Assembly: GCF_900155645.1 (NCBI RefSeq)
Contig: NZ_LT706985.1
Location: 1,054,001 to 1,118,000, forward strand
Reading direction: 5' to 3'
DNA length: 64,000 nt
Source: Vaginimicrobium propionicum
GTDB lineage: Bacteria; Actinomycetota; Actinomycetes; Propionibacteriales; Propionibacteriaceae
Of this stretch, positions 51,545 through 63,186 are shown piece after piece. Numbering within the stretch: position 1 is the first letter of the stretch; each line of letters opens with the position of its first letter. Both the position numbers and the translations under genes were made by a program. The notes beneath the pieces are model-generated. The model worked only from the letters and a program-made list of their open reading frames with translations, made no database searches and was not told the origin of the DNA.

Positions 51545-53032
51545 TTAGTAGTGGCTGACCACGACCGTATTCAATGGTGCCCAATCGTAAATAAACTTGG
51601 CATCTGGAACGGCCATATTGATACAACCGTGAGAGCCTCCCGGACCCGACCATCCGAAATTATTAAACCAGGGGGCGCCGTGTAAGGCGTAGTCACCATG
51701 GAAATAAGTGACCCACGGCACGTAATCAATTTTCCACTTAGACCCGTCAGCATTCGTCCCGCTCATAGATTGTTGACTGGTCTTGTACCAGACCCGAAAC
51801 GTGCCCGTAACAGTTGGGGTGGAGGGTTTACCTGGCACCATATAGAAAGTGGCTACCGCAGTCGCACCCTCCCAGGCAGTCACAATGGTATTACTCAAAT
51901 TAATCTCAACCCAGTGCTCACCTGGAGCAGCTGGATACACCAAATTCTCTGCCCCATCAGCAATCAACTGCTGATCATAGACGGCTTCGGTCGTCTCAGT
52001 AGTGAACTCGCCAGCATAAGCTTGACCCTCATCGAGCGATTTAACGATTGCGGCAGTTACATCATCAGCGTTCGTTACAGTGCGTCCATCAACCTTTTCC
52101 TGCGGAGTAGCAACAACAGTGCCTGATGAATTGACTCGTTGAACACCGTTAGATACTTCGACGTTATCCTTTTCAACTGCAGAGGCCACCCAGGCTGCAA
52201 CCTTCTCGGAAGACACCTTAGCGTCTTGCATTTCGCCGTCTGTGACATCAATTACGACCCAATCGGCTTTCGTGGGGGCATCAGCTTCATAACCACCAGA
52301 GCCGCCAGTAACGGTGACACTCAAAGCGACAATAGCGTTAGCTTGGTCAGCAACTTGTTTTGCTCGCTCATCATTAACCTCTGGATCAACTTCACCAACT
52401 TCTAAGGTGAGCGATTTGGTGGTTAGCTCTTTGGCCGCATCCAGTGCCCCTTTTCTAAGTTGCGCAACATCAATTGCTCTGCCGTTTTCGGACGAAGTGG
52501 TCTCGAAAGTTTGTCCGTCTTCAGCCAACTTCACTGTGGCATTAGTGGCCGGCACTCCACTGGCGCTGGCAATCTCCTCAAGGCTAGCCTGCTGCTTTTC
52601 TATGTCCGTACTTATTATCGGCTTAATCGCACGTGGATTAACCAACGCGCCAAACCGAGAAATGATTGAGCGGTTGTGAGCAAAGGCTTCTTCAACGCTC
52701 TTATCCGCATCAACCTTAATTCCTAAATCATCTAAAGAGTGGGTACTCTCCTGCGATTCAACAGTAAGCACCACTTTCGTTTCTTTTGCTCTATCAGAAA
52801 TTTCACTGGTTACCTGGGCGCGGGTCTTACCAGTGGCAGAGATGTCAGCGACTGTTACGCCAGGTAAACCCCGATCCGCGAAGTATGCCGCATAAGCCAC
52901 CGAAGAGATGGCCAACAGCGCAACCAAACCAACCACAATCCAAAAGGTCAGCTTGAAAGTCTTTGATCTGTTCCGAAACACAACCAAATGATAACTAATC
53001 GCTTTTCGATAAGCTAAACCGAGCGGAAACAC
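51545..53032 (-). CDS. L,D-transpeptidase (YkuD domain) with peptidoglycan-binding region
   Basis: Cell-wall crosslinking enzyme anchored by one N-terminal membrane helix (TFWIVVGLVALLAISSVAYA). The middle resembles the PG_binding_4-type repeats found before YkuD domains. The catalytic domain is C-terminal, with HGDYALHGAPWFNN and the active-site SHGCINM (Cys about residue 470). It probably makes 3-3 crosslinks between stem peptides outside the membrane. The open frame begins with GTG at 53032, but that codon lies at the end of the preceding gene's terminator. The GTG at 52981 (giving FRNRSKTFKL) is more likely to be the real start. Confidence 0.88.
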   Translation of the reverse strand: MFPLGLAYRKAISYHLVVFRNRSKTFKLTFWIVVGLVALLAISSVAYAAYFADRGLPGVTVADISATGKTRAQVTSEISDRAKETKVVLTVESQESTHSLDDLGIKVDADKSVEEAFAHNRSIISRFGALVNPRAIKPIISTDIEKQQASLEEIASASGVPATNATVKLAEDGQTFETTSSENGRAIDVAQLRKGALDAAKELTTKSLTLEVGEVDPEVNDERAKQVADQANAIVALSVTVTGGSGGYEADAPTKADWVVIDVTDGEMQDAKVSSEKVAAWVASAVEKDNVEVSNGVQRVNSSGTVVATPQEKVDGRTVTNADDVTAAIVKSLDEGQAYAGEFTTETTEAVYDQQLIADGAENLVYPAAPGEHWVEINLSNTIVTAWEGATAVATFYMVPGKPSTPTVTGTFRVWYKTSQQSMSGTNADGSKWKIDYVPWVTYFHGDYALHGAPWFNNFGWSGPGGSHGCINMAVPDAKFIYDWAPLNTVVVSHY

Positions 53033-53038
53033 GAAAAA

Positions 53039-53074
53039 GGGAGTTTTTGTCGCATCAATTCAACAAAAACTCCC
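53039..53074 (-). terminator. Terminator after the HAD hydrolase gene
   Basis: A perfect 12-base-pair stem (GGGAGTTTTTGT / ACAAAAACTCCC), 12-base loop, followed on the minus strand by CCTTTTTCG. Confidence 0.88.
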
Positions 53075-53094
53075 TTATAGCCCTTGTCCATGGG

Positions 53095-54030
53095 TTATTT
53101 AACTTTTGGCATAGGGACTTTCTTATTACCCGAAATCGTTTCCCAAGGCACTTCATCTGGCAGATAAGAGTTAAACTCAGCAATCAGCTTTTGCTGATAG
53201 TCACCAGCGTAAGTCCCGTTGACGAATTTCGCTAACGCTTCATCGCGGAACCTAGCCCAAGACACCTTCTCGTTACCCGGCAGAATCGGGTAATAAAGAA
53301 CGCCTTCCTTAGCGGCCGCATCACGATCGCCCGGTGCATCACCGATCAACAAGATGTGATCATCGGCATACTTGCCTTTAGCCGCATATTGGATGTGCTC
53401 AGCTTTAGAACCTTCTTCTTGACCAGCAATGATGCGCATATATTTGGCTAGGCCGTGGGCATTCCACTCATATTGCAGAGCATGCACCGGAGTGGCTGAA
53501 ACCACCATCGTGTCACATTTATCTTGCATTGCCTGGATGGCTTCCCGCGCATTAGGGAACGGACCGCAACCATGCACCATGTCAGCAATCGTGGCATTTA
53601 CGCCGTCACCCCACCGGATAGCTCGTGCGATAGTTTCGGACGGATGATCCTTGTAGTAGGCAGCAATGCCCTTGTCAGACAATGGGTAATCAGGATCGCT
53701 AGTGAAAGCAGCTAACTCGGGATACTCCGGAATGGTCACCCCGCGCTCAGCAACCTCAACTCGATCACGCAGTAAATCGAGCAGCTGCTTTAGTGCTAAC
53801 CACCGGTTCAGTCCCCTAGTGATTGAGCCTAGGTTCACAAATAACGCTGTTTGACGTGCCAGCGTCGAGATCGGTTGCAGATCCCAATGCTTGATGTAAT
53901 TAGGGGTGAAACATTCCTGATGTTTGATGTCCATCGCGTCCATGGCACAACCGTCAGAGTCGATACCAATAAAGAATTCTTTCTCGGGTTTCAACTCGAC
54001 AAGCGGCTTAGCTACTTCGGGATAGTTCAC
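53095..54030 (-). CDS. HAD family hydrolase
   Basis: This 311-residue protein has the HAD nucleophile motif GIDSDGCAMD (Asp 24, Asp 26), the motif II threonine/serine in VVSATPVHAL, and the motif IV acidic pair in LLIGDAPGDRDAA. A large helical cap lies between motifs I and II. It is likely a phosphatase or phosphonatase-like enzyme of unknown substrate. The GTG start follows GGAG by six bases. It lies after rpoC, separated from it by a terminator. Confidence 0.85.
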   Translation of the reverse strand: MNYPEVAKPLVELKPEKEFFIGIDSDGCAMDAMDIKHQECFTPNYIKHWDLQPISTLARQTALFVNLGSITRGLNRWLALKQLLDLLRDRVEVAERGVTIPEYPELAAFTSDPDYPLSDKGIAAYYKDHPSETIARAIRWGDGVNATIADMVHGCGPFPNAREAIQAMQDKCDTMVVSATPVHALQYEWNAHGLAKYMRIIAGQEEGSKAEHIQYAAKGKYADDHILLIGDAPGDRDAAAKEGVLYYPILPGNEKVSWARFRDEALAKFVNGTYAGDYQQKLIAEFNSYLPDEVPWETISGNKKVPMPKVK

Positions 54031-54144
54031 TATCGGCTCCTTAGTCTTTAGCGGCGGAATAAGGCCGTCACTTTCCCATTGTCGAACTTTTGCTGGTTTT
54101 CCGCTTGAGACTAGTCATTGTTGCCAAGGGTTGCGTTAATGCCA

Positions 54145-54176
54145 AAACGGGTGCTGGATAATTCCAGCACCCGTTT
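54145..54176 (-). terminator. Terminator after rpoC
   Basis: A perfect 13-base-pair stem (AAACGGGTGCTGG / CCAGCACCCGTTT), 6-base loop, 18 bases past the rpoC stop codon, followed on the minus strand by TGGCATTAAC. The A-T base pairs at the foot of the stem provide part of the U-run. Confidence 0.82.
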
Positions 54177-54193
54177 CTAGGTTATTTATTTTG

Positions 54194-57100
54194 TTAGCGC
54201 AGCTCGCCGAAATCTAAATCGTCAAGCGGGACGGCGCCTGAGCCTGCCCCGAAATCGTAATCGTAGGGGTCATAGCTCATATTGAATGGCTCCGCTTTAG
54301 CTTCTTCGGTTGGCTCCACACGGATATTGCGGTAACGCTCCAAGCCAGTACCAGCCGGAATAAGCTTGCCGAGAATCACATTCTCCTTCAACCCAACAAG
54401 CTGATCAGACTTGCCATTAATAGCTGCATCCGTAAGCACCTTGGTGGTTTCCTGGAAGGACGCTGCCGATAGCCATGAATCCGTAGCCAGTGAGGCCTTC
54501 GTGATGCCCATAAGTACTGGACGACCCTCAGCAGGACGGCCACCCTCGGTGACTGCCTTACGGTTGGCCTGCTCATAGCGCTGCCGATCAACCAATTCAC
54601 CAGGCATCATGTAGGTGTCACCAGATTCGATTACAGTAATGCGACGCAACATCTGACGAATAATGATTTCAATGTGCTTGTCGTGAATCGGAGCACCCTG
54701 GGTGGCGTACACCTTCTGCACCTCGGCCACTAAATGCTCCTGCACTTTACGCACACCTTGAGCGCGCAGCACATCTTGCGGGTCGATAGTGCCACCGGTT
54801 AACTGATCGCCCACCGAAACGTGGTCGCCGTCCTTGATGGAGTGGCGAACTCGATTGGAGTCTTCAAAATCGAGACGTGCCCGTCGAGCAATCTGGTATT
54901 CCACATCAGGTTGACCATCATCACGGATGATAATCAACTTGCGGCCACGATCAGATTCTTCAATCTTGATTCGGCCATCAGCTTCAGCAATCGGCGCCTT
55001 ACCCTTTGGAGTACGTGCCTCGAATAGCTCAACAACACGCGGTAGACCCTGCGTAATGTCGTCGCCAGCCACGCCACCGGTATGGAAGGTACGCATCGTC
55101 AGCTGGGTGCCAGGCTCACCAATGGACTGTGCGGCTTGAATACCGACAGCCTCACCGACATCAACCAACTTGCCAGCAGCCAACCCACGGCCATAGCACA
55201 TGGCGCAGATACCAGAGGCCGACTCACAAGTCAGCACCGAACGCACCTTGACCTTTTCTATGCCAGCAGCCAAGAGCTTGCGCAGCAGAGCAGCAGTTAG
55301 ATCACTGCCAGCCTCGACAACAATCTCGCCATTGGCATCCACAGCGTCAACCGCCAAGGTGCGGGCTTCCAGAGAGGTCTCAGCATTACCAACTAGACGT
55401 AGCTCGCCTTGTTCATCACGCACACCTACCTGCTTGATCAACCCGCGTTCAGTACCGCAGTCCTCTTCGCGCACGATAACGTCTTGAGACACGTCAACTA
55501 GGCGTCGAGTCAAATAGCCAGAGTCTGCCGTACGCAAAGCGGTATCAGCCTGACCCTTTCGACCACCGTGCGTAGAGATGAAGTATTCCAACACCGTCAA
55601 GCCTTCACGGAAGTTCGACTTAATCGGGCGGGCAATAATTTCACCCTTCGGGTTAGCCACCAGACCACGCATAGCAGCAATCTGACGCATCTGGGTCATG
55701 TTGCCACGCGCACCCGAGTTCACCATCATGAAAATCGGGTTAGTCTTGGAGAAGTTCTTCTCCATAGCGTTGGTTAACTCGCTAGTGGCGTCCGTCCAAA
55801 TGTGGATTAATTCCTGACGACGTTCATCCTCAGTAACCGCACCACGATCATAAAGACGGTCAATCTTGGTGGCCTTATTGTCATAGGCGTCCATCAGCTG
55901 AGGCTTATTCGGCGGAGTCTGGACGTCACCTATAGACACCGTCACACCAGAACGGGTACCCCACCTGAAACCGAGATCTTTCAACTTATCCAACGTGTCA
56001 GTAACGACTGTGCGCGGATAAGTTTCTGACAGCCGGTTAATTATTGAAGAAACCTGCTTCTTGCCGCATAGATAATCCACGTACGGGAAATCATCTGGCA
56101 ACACCCGGTTGAAGGTGATCTTACCCAACGTGGTATCCATCAAGATAGTGCCATCTGAGCGCTTCTTATCAGCCTGATCGGCAGGCGGATTGAGCACGCT
56201 CATGCGAACCTTAATCTTGGAACGCATTTCAATTTCGCCACGGTCAAAGGCCATGATCGCCTCCGCCTCGGAGCTGAATGCACGTCCCTGGCCGGGCAGC
56301 CCATCTAGATCCATAGTCAGGAAGTACATGCCAATGACCATCTCGTGGCTAGGCAGAGCAACTGGACGTCCGTCTGCCGGCTTGAGAATGTTATTCGAGC
56401 TGAGCATCAAAATGCGCGATTCAGCTTGCGCTTCAGCACTCAACGGCAGGTGAACAGCCATCTGGTCACCGTCGAAGTCAGCATTGAAAGCCGCACAAAC
56501 TAGCGGATGCAACTGAATAGCTTTGCCTTCAATAAGCAGCGGCTCGAAAGCTTGGATACCTAGTCGGTGCAGAGTTGGCGCCCGGTTCAACAGCACTGGA
56601 TGCTCCGAGATAGCTTCTTCAAGCACGTCCCAAACCTGGGGACGCTGACGCTCAACCATCCGCTTTGCAGACTTGATATTTTGCGCGAAATTCTGTTCCA
56701 CCAATCGCTTCATGACGAATGGCTTGAACAACTCCAAGGCCATCTGCTTCGGCAGACCGCACTGGTGAATCTTTAGCTGAGGGCCAACCACGATAACCGA
56801 ACGACCCGAGTAGTCGACACGCTTACCTAACAGGTTTTGACGGAAACGACCCTGCTTGCCTTTCAGCATGTCAGAGATTGACTTCAGCGGACGGTTACCC
56901 GGACCGGTCACCGGACGACCGCGTCGCCCGTTGTCAAACAGCGAATCAACGGATTCTTGTAGCATCCGCTTCTCGTTGTTGACGATAATCTCGGGGGCGC
57001 CCAAATCCAGCAACCTCTTCAACCTGTTATTACGGTTGATGACGCGTCGATAGAGGTCGTTTAGGTCGGAGGTCGCGAAGCGGCCACCGTCCAACTGCAC

Positions 57101-58081
57101 CATAGGACGCAAATCCGGAGGAATAACCGGCACACAGTCAAGCACCATGCCACGCATAGCATCGCCAGTGTCTAAGAAGGCGCGCACCACCTTGAGCCGC
57201 TTCAGGGCACGCGTTTTACGCTGCCCTTTACCGGTCTTGATGATTTCTTTCAGCTTGTCAGATTCAGCATCAAGGTCAAAGTCGGCCAGGCGCTGTTTAA
57301 TCGCCTCGGCACCCATATAACCCTCGAAATACTTGCCGAAGCGCTGTTTCATCTCGCGGTAGAGAACCTCGTCACCCTCAAGATCTTGGACTTTCAGACT
57401 CTTGAACCGCGTCCAAACTGCATCCAAACGATCGGCTTTACGCTGAGACGCGTCACGCAACTGCTTCATTTCTTTCTTAGCAGCGTCGCGGATCTTCTTC
57501 TTGACGTCTTCTTTTGCGCCTTCGCTCTCCAGCTTTTCGAGGTCTTCCTCTAATTTGACGTTGCAAGCCTCAATACTGGCATTCAGCTTGTGCTCAATGA
57601 GGGTACGCTCGGTAGCGACTTTGGCCTCAAGGCTCGGCAAATCACGCTGCCTGGCCTCTTCGTCAACCTTGGTAATCATATAGGCCGCGAAATAGATGAC
57701 CTTTTCTAAGTCTTTAGGCGCAATATCTAGCAGGTAGCCCAGCCGCGAGGGAACCCCTTTGAAATACCAAATGTGGGTCACCGGCGCAGCCAGCTCAATG
57801 TGACCCATCCGGTCACGACGCACATTAGAGCGCGTCACCTCGACGCCGCAGCGTTCACAAACGATGCCCTTGAAACGCACTCGCTTGTACTTACCGCAAG
57901 CACACTCCCAATCGCGGGTCGGCCCGAAGATCTTCTCGCAAAACAGCCCGTCGCGCTCTGGCTTCAGGGTGCGGTAGTTAATGGTCTCGGGTTTTTTTAC
58001 CTCACCATAAGACCATTCACGAATCTGATCGGCGGTAGCCAAACCAATCCGAAGCTGATCATAATTGCTTGTATCCAGCAC
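54194..58081 (-). CDS. rpoC: RNA polymerase beta' subunit
   Basis: 1295 residues, the normal actinobacterial length without the long Gram-negative insert. The zinc-binding N-terminus ([20 protein letters not shown]), the catalytic [12 protein letters not shown] and the second zinc site ([13 protein letters not shown]) are all present. It starts 52 bases after rpoB. Confidence 0.98.
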   Translation of the reverse strand: MLDTSNYDQLRIGLATADQIREWSYGEVKKPETINYRTLKPERDGLFCEKIFGPTRDWECACGKYKRVRFKGIVCERCGVEVTRSNVRRDRMGHIELAAPVTHIWYFKGVPSRLGYLLDIAPKDLEKVIYFAAYMITKVDEEARQRDLPSLEAKVATERTLIEHKLNASIEACNVKLEEDLEKLESEGAKEDVKKKIRDAAKKEMKQLRDASQRKADRLDAVWTRFKSLKVQDLEGDEVLYREMKQRFGKYFEGYMGAEAIKQRLADFDLDAESDKLKEIIKTGKGQRKTRALKRLKVVRAFLDTGDAMRGMVLDCVPVIPPDLRPMVQLDGGRFATSDLNDLYRRVINRNNRLKRLLDLGAPEIIVNNEKRMLQESVDSLFDNGRRGRPVTGPGNRPLKSISDMLKGKQGRFRQNLLGKRVDYSGRSVIVVGPQLKIHQCGLPKQMALELFKPFVMKRLVEQNFAQNIKSAKRMVERQRPQVWDVLEEAISEHPVLLNRAPTLHRLGIQAFEPLLIEGKAIQLHPLVCAAFNADFDGDQMAVHLPLSAEAQAESRILMLSSNNILKPADGRPVALPSHEMVIGMYFLTMDLDGLPGQGRAFSSEAEAIMAFDRGEIEMRSKIKVRMSVLNPPADQADKKRSDGTILMDTTLGKITFNRVLPDDFPYVDYLCGKKQVSSIINRLSETYPRTVVTDTLDKLKDLGFRWGTRSGVTVSIGDVQTPPNKPQLMDAYDNKATKIDRLYDRGAVTEDERRQELIHIWTDATSELTNAMEKNFSKTNPIFMMVNSGARGNMTQMRQIAAMRGLVANPKGEIIARPIKSNFREGLTVLEYFISTHGGRKGQADTALRTADSGYLTRRLVDVSQDVIVREEDCGTERGLIKQVGVRDEQGELRLVGNAETSLEARTLAVDAVDANGEIVVEAGSDLTAALLRKLLAAGIEKVKVRSVLTCESASGICAMCYGRGLAAGKLVDVGEAVGIQAAQSIGEPGTQLTMRTFHTGGVAGDDITQGLPRVVELFEARTPKGKAPIAEADGRIKIEESDRGRKLIIIRDDGQPDVEYQIARRARLDFEDSNRVRHSIKDGDHVSVGDQLTGGTIDPQDVLRAQGVRKVQEHLVAEVQKVYATQGAPIHDKHIEIIIRQMLRRITVIESGDTYMMPGELVDRQRYEQANRKAVTEGGRPAEGRPVLMGITKASLATDSWLSAASFQETTKVLTDAAINGKSDQLVGLKENVILGKLIPAGTGLERYRNIRVEPTEEAKAEPFNMSYDPYDYDFGAGSGAVPLDDLDFGELR

Positions 58082-58133
58082 AGTTTTCTCTTTTTCTCTA
58101 AGAAGTCGAATGAGTTATCTCTGAGCTGGAGGC

Positions 58134-61100
58134 TCAGATTTCGTCTACGGCTGCGAATGAATCGGAGCCGGGACGACGCGACAAGTCGATACCGAGATCC
58201 TCAGAGGCGCGGAAATCGTCCTCGGTGTTACGCAAGTCGATAACCGAACCATCCTGAGCTAGCACCTCAACGTTCAGGCACAGAGATTTCATCTCTTTAA
58301 CCAGCACCTTGAAGGACTCTGGGATACCAGGCTCAGGAATGTTTTCACCCTTGACGATGGCCTCGTAGACCTTGACCCTGCCGGGAACGTCATCAGATTT
58401 AATCGTCAACATTTCTTGCAAAGCCCATGCAGCACCGTAGGCTTCCAGCGCCCAAACCTCCATCTCGCCGAAACGCTGACCACCGAATTGGGCTTTACCA
58501 CCCAACGGCTGCTGCGTAATCATCGAGTACGGACCGGTCGAACGAGCGTGGATCTTGTCGTCAACCAAGTGGTGCAGTTTAAGCATGTACATATAGCCGA
58601 CACCAACCTTGGTCGGGTACTGCTTACCGGTACGACCGTCGTACAACACGGCCTTGCCGTCGGCGTCTACTAGATGTTGGCCATCCTCATTGGGTAGCCC
58701 GTTAGCTAATAGACCTGAAATCTCATCCTCATCTGCACCGTCGAATACTGGAGTGGCTAGGTGAGCATTGCCATCAACATGGCTCAACCCAACTTCGCGC
58801 AACCGGTCAGCCCAGTCACCTTCCACGCCATCCAAATCCCAGCCTGAATGCGCAATCCAGCCCAAGTGCATTTCCAGCACCTGACCCAAGTTCATTCGGC
58901 TAGGCACACCCAACGGGTTCAAAATGATGTCTACCGGAGTGCCGTCCTCAAGGAAAGGCATATCCTCTACCGGCAAAATCTTAGAGATGACACCCTTGTT
59001 ACCGTGACGGCCAGCGAGCTTATCGCCCTCTTGTACCTTACGTTTCTGAGCCACATAGACACGCACCATCTGGTTTACCCCTGGTGGCAGCTCGTCATCA
59101 GACTCTTCCCGGTCAAAGACCCGAACGCCAATGACAGTGCCAGACTCACCGTGAGGCACCTTCATTGAAGTGTCACGCACTTCGCGAGCTTTTTCGCCGA
59201 AGATGGCGCGCAACAAGCGCTCCTCTGGGGTCAGCTCAGTCTCACCCTTCGGGGTGACCTTACCAACTAGAATGTCGCCAGTTTGCACCTCAGCACCGAT
59301 ACGTACGATGCCGCGCTCGTCAAGATCAGAAAGCATATCGGGCGAGATATTCGGAATATCACGAGTAATCTCTTCTGGCCCTAGCTTGGTGTCACGAGCG
59401 TCAACCTCATGCTCCTCAATGTGAATTGAGGTGAGCACATCGTCTGAAACAATACGCTGACTCAAGATGATGGCGTCCTCGTAGTTCAGACCTTCCCAAG
59501 GCATGAATGCCACCAGCAGGTTTCTTCCCAAAGCTAACTCACCGCGATCAGTAGACGGGCCGTCAGCCAATGGCGTACCTGGCTCAACATGCTGACCCAC
59601 ATGGACGATTGGCCGCTGGTTAACGCAGGTACCAGCATTAGAACGATTGAACTTTTCCAACCTGAAGGTTTGGTAAGTGCCATCGTCATTAGCCAATTCG
59701 ATTAGATCGGCAGACACAGAAGTTACAGTGCCGGCCTTATTGGCCATAGTGACATCGCCAACGTCGGTAGCTGCTCGGTATTCCATACCAGTACCAACAT
59801 AAGGAGCTTCGGTACGCACCAAAGGCACAGCCTGCCGTTGCATATTTGCGCCCATCAAGGCTCGTGAGGCATCGTCGTGCTCCAGGAACGGAATCAATGC
59901 CGTGGCTACCGAAACCATCTGACGTGGCGAAATGTCCATATAGCCAACCTCAGCGGGGCTGACCTCATCAACATCACCAAAACGTACCCGGACAACAACG
60001 CGATCCTCGGCGAAAGTACCGTCAGCGTTTAGCCTCGAGTTTGCCTGTGCGATGTTGTAGCGATCTTCCTCAGAAGCAGTTAGGTAGTCAATCTGATCGG
60101 TGACTACCCCGTCGACTACCTTACGGTAAGGGGTTTCGATGAAACCAAAAGCGTTAACCCGAGCGAAGGAAGCCAACGAACCAATCAAACCGATATTCGG
60201 GCCTTCAGGAGTTTCGATTGGGCACATACGTCCGTAGTGGGACGGGTGAACGTCACGCACTTCCATACCGGCACGATCCCTAGACAAACCACCCGGGCCA
60301 AGAGCTGACAGCCTACGCTTGTGGGTCAACTCAGCCAGTGGGTTGTTTTGATCCATGAACTGCGATAGCTGCGAGGTGCCAAAGAATTCCTTCAGCGCTG
60401 CAGTTACCGGACGAATATTAATTAGGGATTGCGGAGTGATCGAGTCAACGTCCTGGGTGGTCATACGATCACGCACCACCCGTTCCATTCGGCCAAGGCC
60501 AGTACGAAGCTGGTTCTGAATCAATTCACCGACAGTCCTTAGCCTACGGTTGCCGAAGTGGTCAATGTCGTCGGCCTCAACCAGAATAGTTTCACCTGGT
60601 TGATGACCGGGCAGCTCTTCCTTGCCCTCGTGGAGAGCGCAAATGTAGTGGATGGCGCCAATAATGTCGTCCATCGTCAGTACTTGCTGATCAAAAGGCA
60701 ATGCGAGACCGAGCTTTTGGTTCACCTTGTAGCGGCCAACTTTGGCTAGGTCGTAGCGCTTAGAGTTGAAGTAGTAATTCTCCAATAGCGTTTGAGCAGC
60801 ATCTCGTGCTGGCGGTTCACCAGGGCGAAGTTTGCGATAAATATCCAGCAACGCTTCATCCGTAGTGGTAACGGTATCCTTTTCCAGCGTCATACGAATG
60901 CTCTCGTAATCGCCGAATTCTTCGAGAATACGGTCTTCACTCCAGCCCAAGGCCTTTAATAAAACGGTGACGTTCTGCTTGCGTCGGCGATCAATACGCA
61001 CACCAACAATGTCGCGCTTATCAATCTCGAACTCCAGCCAGGCACCCCTGGACGGAATCACCTTACAAGTGTAAATATCCTTGTCAGACGTCTTGTCGGG

Positions 61101-61628
61101 GGTTACCTCGAAATATACGCCTGGAGATCTCACCAACTGAGAGACGACGACGCGCTCGGTGCCAGCAATGATGAAAGTACCTTTATCGGTCATCAACGGG
61201 AAGTCACCGATGAACACCGTCTGAGACTTAATCTCTTCAGATTCGTTATTGATGAATTCCGCAGTAACGAACAATGGTGAAGCATAGGTAGCGTCGCGGT
61301 CTTTACACTCTTCGACGCTATACTTTGGATTTTCAAAACGATAATCGCGGAAACTCAGCGACATCGACTGGGCATAATCTTCGATCGGAGAGATTTCTTT
61401 GAAAATCTCCTCCAACCCAGACACGGTATTGACGTCAGTACGACCCTCAGCAAGGGCTTCATCAACGTCCTTCTGCCAGTCAGCGTTGCCGACCAACCAG
61501 TTAAACGAGTTGATCTGCAAGTCCAGCAGGTTAGGTACCTCCAGCGGTTCGGCGATCTTCGCAAAGGAGATGCGTCCGCTTGGGGATACGACATTCAGTT
61601 TCTTCGAGGCAGTGCGCGAGGCGGCCAA
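58134..61628 (-). CDS. rpoB: RNA polymerase beta subunit
   Basis: 1164 residues. The rifampicin-binding region reads [20 protein letters not shown] then [14 protein letters not shown], with the common resistance positions (Asp, His, Ser) unaltered, so no resistance mutation is seen. The C-terminal part has the clamp and KMTxx-type contacts to RpoC. A terminator separates it from rplL, so it probably has its own promoter as well as read-through. Confidence 0.98.
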   Translation of the reverse strand: MAASRTASKKLNVVSPSGRISFAKIAEPLEVPNLLDLQINSFNWLVGNADWQKDVDEALAEGRTDVNTVSGLEEIFKEISPIEDYAQSMSLSFRDYRFENPKYSVEECKDRDATYASPLFVTAEFINNESEEIKSQTVFIGDFPLMTDKGTFIIAGTERVVVSQLVRSPGVYFEVTPDKTSDKDIYTCKVIPSRGAWLEFEIDKRDIVGVRIDRRRKQNVTVLLKALGWSEDRILEEFGDYESIRMTLEKDTVTTTDEALLDIYRKLRPGEPPARDAAQTLLENYYFNSKRYDLAKVGRYKVNQKLGLALPFDQQVLTMDDIIGAIHYICALHEGKEELPGHQPGETILVEADDIDHFGNRRLRTVGELIQNQLRTGLGRMERVVRDRMTTQDVDSITPQSLINIRPVTAALKEFFGTSQLSQFMDQNNPLAELTHKRRLSALGPGGLSRDRAGMEVRDVHPSHYGRMCPIETPEGPNIGLIGSLASFARVNAFGFIETPYRKVVDGVVTDQIDYLTASEEDRYNIAQANSRLNADGTFAEDRVVVRVRFGDVDEVSPAEVGYMDISPRQMVSVATALIPFLEHDDASRALMGANMQRQAVPLVRTEAPYVGTGMEYRAATDVGDVTMANKAGTVTSVSADLIELANDDGTYQTFRLEKFNRSNAGTCVNQRPIVHVGQHVEPGTPLADGPSTDRGELALGRNLLVAFMPWEGLNYEDAIILSQRIVSDDVLTSIHIEEHEVDARDTKLGPEEITRDIPNISPDMLSDLDERGIVRIGAEVQTGDILVGKVTPKGETELTPEERLLRAIFGEKAREVRDTSMKVPHGESGTVIGVRVFDREESDDELPPGVNQMVRVYVAQKRKVQEGDKLAGRHGNKGVISKILPVEDMPFLEDGTPVDIILNPLGVPSRMNLGQVLEMHLGWIAHSGWDLDGVEGDWADRLREVGLSHVDGNAHLATPVFDGADEDEISGLLANGLPNEDGQHLVDADGKAVLYDGRTGKQYPTKVGVGYMYMLKLHHLVDDKIHARSTGPYSMITQQPLGGKAQFGGQRFGEMEVWALEAYGAAWALQEMLTIKSDDVPGRVKVYEAIVKGENIPEPGIPESFKVLVKEMKSLCLNVEVLAQDGSVIDLRNTEDDFRASEDLGIDLSRRPGSDSFAAVDEI

Positions 61629-61800
61629 AGTGCGGTCCTTCCAAGAAGGTTCAAGGCACGCTCAACTAGCCCTGTCAAATGGGCATAGCTGTAGCGTTGG
61701 GGCAAATAGACACTTTAGACGAATGTCAACACCCAGAGCAAATCGAGTGACACCAAAGTTGGCTAGCTGATCATAGCAGCAGTTGTTATTCGCCTAAAAA

Positions 61801-61832
61801 CAATTGCCTGGCAGCAAACTGCCAGGCAATTG
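61801..61832 (-). terminator. Terminator/attenuator between rplL and rpoB
   Basis: A perfect 14-base-pair stem (CAATTGCCTGGCAG / CTGCCAGGCAATTG) with a 4-base loop, 11 bases past the rplL stop, followed on the minus strand by TTTTTAGG. In many bacteria a partial terminator here lets ribosomal protein levels exceed polymerase levels. Confidence 0.9.
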
Positions 61833-61843
61833 CGATAGTTAAC

Positions 61844-62239
61844 TTACTTAAAGGAAACAGTAGCGCCAGCGGCTTCCAAAGCCTCTTTAGCCTTGTCGGC
61901 AGCTTCCTTCTTCTGCTTCTCAAGCACAACCTTAGGAGCAGCCTCAACGAGATCCTTGGCGTCCTTCAGGCCTAGGCCAGTCAGAGTACGGATCTCCTTG
62001 ATGACAGCAATCTTGTTAGAGCCGAAGGACTCCAGGACAACGTCCAGCTCCTTATCAGCGTCATCTTCCGCAGCAGCAGCCTCGCCGCCGCCAGCAGCGG
62101 GGGCAACCGCGACAGCAGCTACCGGAGCAGCAGCTTTAACATCAAAAGCCTCTTCGAATGCCTTAACGAAGTCAGATAGCTCGATGAGGGTCATTTCCTT
62201 GAACTGCTCTAGCAGCTCTTCTTTGCTCAATTTCGCCAT
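61844..62239 (-). CDS. rplL: 50S ribosomal protein L7/L12
   Basis: Stalk protein that recruits GTPase factors, 131 residues: N-terminal dimer helix, Ala/Gly hinge ([20 protein letters not shown]) and C-terminal factor-binding domain ([20 protein letters not shown]). Confidence 0.97.
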   Translation of the reverse strand: MAKLSKEELLEQFKEMTLIELSDFVKAFEEAFDVKAAAPVAAVAVAPAAGGGEAAAAEDDADKELDVVLESFGSNKIAVIKEIRTLTGLGLKDAKDLVEAAPKVVLEKQKKEAADKAKEALEAAGATVSFK

Positions 62240-62274
62240 GATTCTAGGCGTCCTTTCTAGTGTTTTGTAGAGCT

Positions 62275-62898
62275 TTATTCAGCAGTCTCGGCTGCCGACT
62301 CGGGGGTATTTTCTTCTTCTGCTACTGCAGGGGCTGCAGCAGATGACAACTGATCTGAACCAGCACCGCCAATAACGGACGGGTCGTCCTTGGCCTTGTT
62401 TTCTAACGCACCCAGCAGAAGGGCCGTGTTGGAAAGCGGGGCGGCAAAGGTCGCGACAGCCTTGCTCATGGAGGCCTTCATGCCACCAGCCAGCTTGGCC
62501 AGCAACGTTTCGCGAGATTCCAAATCCGCCAATTTCTTGGCAGCTTCGGCGTCTAGAATTCGTCCCTCTAGTACGCCACCTTTGATAATCAGTTGCGGTT
62601 GAGCCTTTGCGAAATCACGCATTACCTTAGAGGCCGCTGCAATATCGCCAGTAACAAAGGCGATAGCTGTCGGGCCAGTAAGCTGGTCTTCCAGACCCTC
62701 AATACCGGCTTCTTTGGCAGCAATAGCGGCAAGCGTATTCTTCGCAACGGCGTAGGTAGCGTTCTCACTTAATTGACGGCGAAGATCTTTCAACTCCGCC
62801 ACAGTGAGACCGCGATACTCGGTGAGCACAGTCGCGCTGGACTTGCTGAAGGACTCCTTCAGCGCCGCGACGGCGGCTACCTTGTCTGGCCTCGCCAT
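62275..62898 (-). CDS. rplJ: 50S ribosomal protein L10
   Basis: Anchors L7/L12 to the ribosome; 207 residues from the ATG at 62898 ([20 protein letters not shown]), behind GGAAGGAG. The start upstream at 62985 would read through the leader's terminator and is rejected. An acidic tail ([14 protein letters not shown]) follows the L7/L12-binding helix. Confidence 0.96.
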   Translation of the reverse strand: MARPDKVAAVAALKESFSKSSATVLTEYRGLTVAELKDLRRQLSENATYAVAKNTLAAIAAKEAGIEGLEDQLTGPTAIAFVTGDIAAASKVMRDFAKAQPQLIIKGGVLEGRILDAEAAKKLADLESRETLLAKLAGGMKASMSKAVATFAAPLSNTALLLGALENKAKDDPSVIGGAGSDQLSSAAAPAVAEEENTPESAAETAE

Positions 62899-62934
62899 TG
62901 GTTCTCCTTCCACTTCTGTAAATCGCCGAAGATG

Positions 62935-63024
62935 GTGGAAAAAGAAAAACCCCAGGCGCAGGGCACTGGGGAGACGGCAAATCACCGTCTTAACAGTTCA
63001 CCTGCGCAGGCGTCCGTTACGGAC
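62935..63024 (-). promoter_or_regulatory. rplJ leader with attenuator-like structure (L10 leader)
   Basis: On the minus strand, GCGCAGG (63001-63007) can pair with CCTGCGC (62956-62962). A small stem (AGACGG / CCGTCT, 62972-62990) lies between them. A terminator-like hairpin (CTGGGG / CCCCAG, 62950-62971) followed by TTTTTCTTTTT occupies the same bases. Alternative pairing would let L10-L7/L12 control read-through, as known for L10 leaders in other bacteria. A further stem (GTCCG/CGGAC) lies at 63012-63024. Confidence 0.6.
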
Positions 63025-63136
63025 TTTAAGTTTCCACCGGCGGTCTTCGGCTCAAAAGAGTTTAGTGTAATCACCAGCAGTCACCAAATTGGGATGCCAA
63101 CCCGGAAACGAGAAGTTCAAATAGAGCAGTGAAATA

Positions 63137-63168
63137 TTTAAGGCCGACCCGCGAGGATCGGCCTTAAA
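63137..63168 (-). terminator. Terminator after rplA
   Basis: An 11-base-pair stem (TTTAAGGCCGA / TCGGCCTTAAA) with a 10-base loop lies 19 bases past the rplA stop; a T-rich TATTTC follows on the minus strand. Confidence 0.78.
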
Positions 63169-63186
63169 CACAAACTATATGTTTTC

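Noticed and set aside
58134-61628. Rifampicin resistance mutation in rpoB
   Set aside because: The key Asp, His and Ser positions are wild type.
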